Below are positions 3,529 through 6,863 of a DNA stretch of 6,863 nucleotides, one piece after another. The notes beneath the pieces were generated by a model. It was given only the letters and a program-made list of their open reading frames with translations, ran no database searches and was not told the origin of the DNA. The stretch spans positions 1 through 6,863 of the forward strand of contig JBBRPS010000564.1 in NCBI GenBank assembly GCA_038227745.1. Reading direction: 5' to 3'. The translations under genes were made by a program, and so were the position numbers. Source of the DNA: DASPXY01 sp038227745. GTDB taxonomy: Bacteria > Planctomycetota > Planctomycetia > Gemmatales > Gemmataceae. How positions within the stretch are numbered: position 1 is the first letter of the stretch; each line of letters starts with the position of its first letter.

Positions 3529-6500
3529 CTACTGCCGCCCTTCGAGCCGCTTGCAGGCGGCCGCCGCCTCGCGGGTCAGGCGGGCGTCCGGGGCGCCTTT
3601 CGCCAGTTCGAGCAGGTGGGCGCGGGCCTCCTTCGTCGCGATCCATTCCAGGACCTCCGCTGCCCGCAGGGCGCGGAGCGCGCCCGCAGGCGTGACCGCC
3701 TTCTCCATCTCCCGGAGTATGCCCTTTGCCCGCTGACGGGCCTCGGCCGAGGCGGGTTTCGCCACGACCTCGCGGAGCGCGGCCTCCGTTACCGGCCAGT
3801 GCTCCTTGAGATCCGCCGTCGCCCGTGTACGCGTGGCGAAGTTGGCATGGTCGAGGTCCGCGATCAGGGCCTTCACGCGGGACGGGTCCGGCCGAACGGC
3901 GGCGGTGAGCCGGGCCGCGAACCATTCGACTGCCTGGCCGGGCTCCGCGAGGAAGCGCCCTTGCGCCTGGAACCCCGCACTCCCGTCGGCAGAGGCGAGC
4001 GCGTCCCAGGCGTGGGCGAGGGTTCCCTTGGCCGCGCCCCGTGGCGGCCGGACGTCCCACCCGAGGACGACGGTGTCGAGCCCGCCCGAGAACAGCCGGC
4101 CGTCCGGGCCGAACGCCAGGGCGGTGACCCGGTCCCTGTGCCCGCGGAACTCGGCACGGACCGTCCACGTCGCCGCCTCCCAGAGCCGGACGATCCCGTC
4201 CGCCGACGCGGTGGCCAGGGTACGCCCGTCGGGCGCGAACGCCGCGTTCGCTGCCCCGTTCCGCGGGCCGAAAGCGAGGGTCGCGACCGCCCGGCCCGTC
4301 GCCGCGTCCCAGACGTACACGTGGTCCATCCGGCTGCGCCCGAACGGGTTCTCCGCCCAGTCGACGAGGAGCCGCCCGTCCGGGGAGAAGGCCCGGCCGT
4401 GCGTTGACTTCATTTTCCTGTTGAATCTCGCCTCCGTATTGCCCAGCTCGGTCGTATCACCTGAGCCCGCTTCGTCTGGGACGCCCACCACGTTCATGGG
4501 CTTGTTGAGCCCGTGCCCGGCCTTACCCGTCGCCATGTCCCAAAGGCGGACGGGCACGTCGCGATCCTCGGGACTGAAGCTCTCCGCCCCCCTGTCGCGG
4601 CTGATCGCCAGCGTCTTGCCGTTGGGCGAGAGCGCGGCCCGCCGGGTGGTCCAGCGCAGGTAGGCCCACTTGGCGGAGTTGTAAAGGTCGGCATCCAACC
4701 TCGGTGAGACCGGGAACGAACGCCGCTCTTTCCCGGATGCGACGTCCCAGAGCCGGACGGTCGCGACCCCGCCGCCGAGCGTGAGGAGCGTCTTGCCATC
4801 CGGCAGGAACGCCGCCACGGTAGCGTCGTCCGCGAAGCCCGGAAACCGGTCGATGACCCGCTGGCCTGCGACGTCGTAGAGCCGGACCCGGCTGCCGGTC
4901 CGAACCGCAAAGGGGTGCGCGCGGCCGGGGTTCCGTACCGTGTCGTCCGCGACGGCCCACGCCAGGAACCGGCCGTCCGGGCTCGCCACGACTCCCTTCT
5001 CGATCCCACCGACGATGCGGCGGGGGGATTTCCCGCCGGACGTGTCCCAGATGTGGAGGTCGCCGTCCTGGTCGGTGGTGAACACCCGCCGGCCGTCGGT
5101 GACCAGGATCTGCTCCACGGCACTGTCCTGAGCCGCGGCTGGGGTGAGCTGACGCCCGCTGGCCGCGTCCCACCGATAGATCGCTCCGCTCACGGCGCCA
5201 GTCAAGACCGATCCGTCCCGGCTGAACGCGAGTCGCTGCGCCCGCCGCTCGATCCGGAACCGTTCCTTCCCCGTAGCAGGGTCGTACAGGGTGACGTGGT
5301 CGCCGGCCGCGGCGACCGTTTTGCCGTCGGGGGCAAAGGCGACACCCTCGAGATTACCCCCGATCCTGGGGAAGACCTTCAACTCCTTGCCGGTGGCCGC
5401 CTCCCAAAGACGGAGCCGACCGTCCCGCCAACCGCCGCCTGCGAGCGTTGCCCCGTCGGGCGAGAACGCGAGCGCTCGGATGGGGCCGTCCCCGGCCGGG
5501 AAGCGCTGCAGTACTTTCCCCGTGCCGACCTCCCATATCCGGGCGAAGTGGACAGGCCCCTTCTCCTGCTCATACCCCCCGGCCGCCATCCGCTTGCCAT
5601 CGGGGGAGAAGACGCAGGCGGAGACCGCCCAGCCGTGCTCGAACGTCCTGGTCACCTTGCCGGTTTCCACGTCGATCAAGCAGACCGCCTGCCCCAGCAA
5701 CGTAGCCGCGACCTGCTTGCCGTCCGGCGTGAACGTCATCCAGTCGGTGATCGACCGCGAGCCGCCGGAATCCGGCAAATACTTGAGCTTGCGAAGCTCT
5801 TTTCCCGTCGCCGCGTCCCGGAAGTAGAGGAACTTGTCATCCTTGGTGGCCAGGGTCTTCCCGTCCGGCGACAGGCCCACGGCCTCAATATTCGACCCGC
5901 GCTCATGCGGGAGGGAATAAAGACAGCGGCCATCGGTCAAGTCGAACACCCGTGCGGGCGAGAACGAGCCCCACCCGCTGGCCGCAGCGGCGAGCCTGCC
6001 GTCAGCGGACACGGCCAGGCTCTCGATCCGGCTGCCGTGGCGGTATCTGGCCGTGCCGAGGCGAACAGCGCCCTGGGCCGGGAGCGGGTCGGCCGCGGGA
6101 TCGCCTTGGTCCGCGCCGGCCGCCGGGGGCGAGGCCGTGGGGGTTGACTTGCTGGCCGCCGGGGCTTGATCCGCGTGCGGGGTCCAGCAGAATGCGAAAC
6201 AGACGGCGGCCCCCAGGGCCGCCACCGCGACGAGGGCCCCGACCTTCTTGTACGATGTGGAGAGGAAGAGGGTGATCCCTTTCCTGGCCGAGGAGAGGGC
6301 GGAGGCGCCGGCGGTCCAGCCACCGACCGCCCGTGCGCCGGCCGCGGCCAGCGTCGTCGCCCGCAGGGGGCCGGGCACGGCAACGGCACCTCCGGCCAAC
6401 AATCCCGCCAACGCCGCCGGCAGCGTGACGCCCCGGCCGCGGAGGCGCGCTTCGAGCAGTCGCCGGCCCTGCGCCAACCGCCGCCGCAGTGTGTTGCGGC

Positions 6501-6863
6501 TCCAGCCGAGCTGCCGGGCCGCCTCGTCCTGCGTCCGCCCCTCCAGGTAGCAAAGCACCAGCGGGGCGCGGTAGCGGTCCGACAGCTGGCCCAACTCGTG
6601 GTCCAGAATGTCGAGCATCTCCTTCCAGGCCAGCCCTTCCGCAGGCCCCACGGCCTTGTCGCACACGGCGGCGGGCAGACTCTGCAAGGCACGCCGCCGG
6701 GCACGCACGGCGAGGCGGTAGGCGACGCCGTGCAAGAAGCCAGCCAGCGCTGCCGGCCGCTGGATCGCACCGGCGCGGTCGGCGAGGACGAGGAAGGTGG
6801 CCTGGAACACGTCCTCGGCCGCGTGGGCGTCGTGCAAGATCCGGCGACAGACGTTCAGGACCA
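3529..6863 (-). CDS. ECF sigma factor-WD40 fusion protein (5' end beyond window)
   Basis: A probable membrane-tethered transcription regulator; 1110 codons are visible and the true start lies past the right edge. In order: sigma region 2, partial (VLNVCRRILHDAHAAEDVFQ..., from 6861 to about 6690); region 4 with helix-turn-helix EAARQLGWSRNTLRRRLAQG (about 6620-6440); a small, Ala/Gly-rich hydrophobic stretch (about 6420-6350); one clear membrane helix VGALVAVAALGAAVCFAFCW (6184-6243) preceded by YKK; an Ala/Pro linker (to about 6065); a WD40 region (about 4046-6063) with about 14 SPDG-like blade signatures, enough for two seven-bladed propellers; and a C-terminal helical domain (3532-3905: LIADLDHANFATRTRATADL... 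LTREAAAACKRLEGRQ), HEAT-like. The positive residues before the helix place the sigma part in the cytoplasm and the propellers outside. The architecture is known from Gemmata-type planctomycetes. The ligand and target promoters are unknown. Stop TAG at 3529-3531. Confidence 0.92.
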   Translation of the reverse strand, partial: VLNVCRRILHDAHAAEDVFQATFLVLADRAGAIQRPAALAGFLHGVAYRLAVRARRRALQSLPAAVCDKAVGPAEGLAWKEMLDILDHELGQLSDRYRAPLVLCYLEGRTQDEAARQLGWSRNTLRRRLAQGRRLLEARLRGRGVTLPAALAGLLAGGAVAVPGPLRATTLAAAGARAVGGWTAGASALSSARKGITLFLSTSYKKVGALVAVAALGAAVCFAFCWTPHADQAPAASKSTPTASPPAAGADQGDPAADPLPAQGAVRLGTARYRHGSRIESLAVSADGRLAAAASGWGSFSPARVFDLTDGRCLYSLPHERGSNIEAVGLSPDGKTLATKDDKFLYFRDAATGKELRKLKYLPDSGGSRSITDWMTFTPDGKQVAATLLGQAVCLIDVETGKVTRTFEHGWAVSACVFSPDGKRMAAGGYEQEKGPVHFARIWEVGTGKVLQRFPAGDGPIRALAFSPDGATLAGGGWRDGRLRLWEAATGKELKVFPRIGGNLEGVAFAPDGKTVAAAGDHVTLYDPATGKERFRIERRAQRLAFSRDGSVLTGAVSGAIYRWDAASGRQLTPAAAQDSAVEQILVTDGRRVFTTDQDGDLHIWDTSGGKSPRRIVGGIEKGVVASPDGRFLAWAVADDTVRNPGRAHPFAVRTGSRVRLYDVAGQRVIDRFPGFADDATVAAFLPDGKTLLTLGGGVATVRLWDVASGKERRSFPVSPRLDADLYNSAKWAYLRWTTRRAALSPNGKTLAISRDRGAESFSPEDRDVPVRLWDMATGKAGHGLNKPMNVVGVPDEAGSGDTTELGNTEARFNRKMKSTHGRAFSPDGRLLVDWAENPFGRSRMDHVYVWDAATGRAVATLAFGPRNGAANAAFAPDGRTLATASADGIVRLWEAATWTVRAEFRGHRDRVTALAFGPDGRLFSGGLDTVVLGWDVRPPRGAAKGTLAHAWDALASADGSAGFQAQGRFLAEPGQAVEWFAARLTAAVRPDPSRVKALIADLDHANFATRTRATADLKEHWPVTEAALREVVAKPASAEARQRAKGILREMEKAVTPAGALRALRAAEVLEWIATKEARAHLLELAKGAPDARLTREAAAACKRLEGRQ

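Noticed and set aside
4915..6147. A 410-codon plus-strand open frame inside the sigma/WD40 gene
   Set aside because: It is antisense to clear WD40 repeats, is rich in Arg/Pro/Gly, and shows no motif. Such antisense frames are expected in GC-rich coding DNA.

Overview
The window most likely comes from a high-GC planctomycete of the Gemmata/Gemmataceae type. The main reason is the partial gene on the right: an ECF-type sigma factor fused through one membrane segment to a long WD40 propeller region, an architecture characteristic of that group. Short remnants in the middle also resemble proteins I associate with planctomycetes. This is recognition from sequence alone, without a database search.

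Layout. (1) Positions 54-839, minus strand: an intact membrane metalloprotease of the site-2 protease (M50) family. (2) Positions 885-2040: a gene graveyard. It holds an operator-like repeat cluster, a higA-type antitoxin gene broken by one extra C in a C6 run and then cut off, a short antisense remnant resembling an IS transposase, unrecognised coding-like fragments, a stem-loop, and six direct copies of (G/A)GTTTACA. (3) Positions 2052-2140, plus strand: an intact tRNA-Ser(GGA). It is flanked by two related, inverted dyad sequences that look like tyrosine-recombinase core sites. (4) Positions 2191-3378, minus strand: a short signal-peptide ORF and a 350-codon open frame. The frame is a mosaic: a sigma-factor N-terminus, the C-terminus of a conserved helix-turn-helix protein, a small excisionase-like helix-turn-helix broken by a perfect 36-bp palindrome, and the last ~70 residues of a tyrosine recombinase. 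(5) Positions 3529-6863, minus strand: the sigma/WD40 fusion, running off the right edge.

Interpretation. The middle is best read as a decayed integrative-element hotspot beside tRNA-Ser. Recombinase debris, att-like cores and arm-site-like repeats survive, but no complete element does. The two intact flanking proteins could be connected, because a membrane-tethered sigma factor would be a logical substrate for an intramembrane protease. That link is speculation based on proximity and architecture. I found no complete new system. The most interesting items are the repeat/core-site arrangement around the tRNA, the palindrome-generated frame break, and the membrane-tethered sigma factor with about 14 propeller blades.
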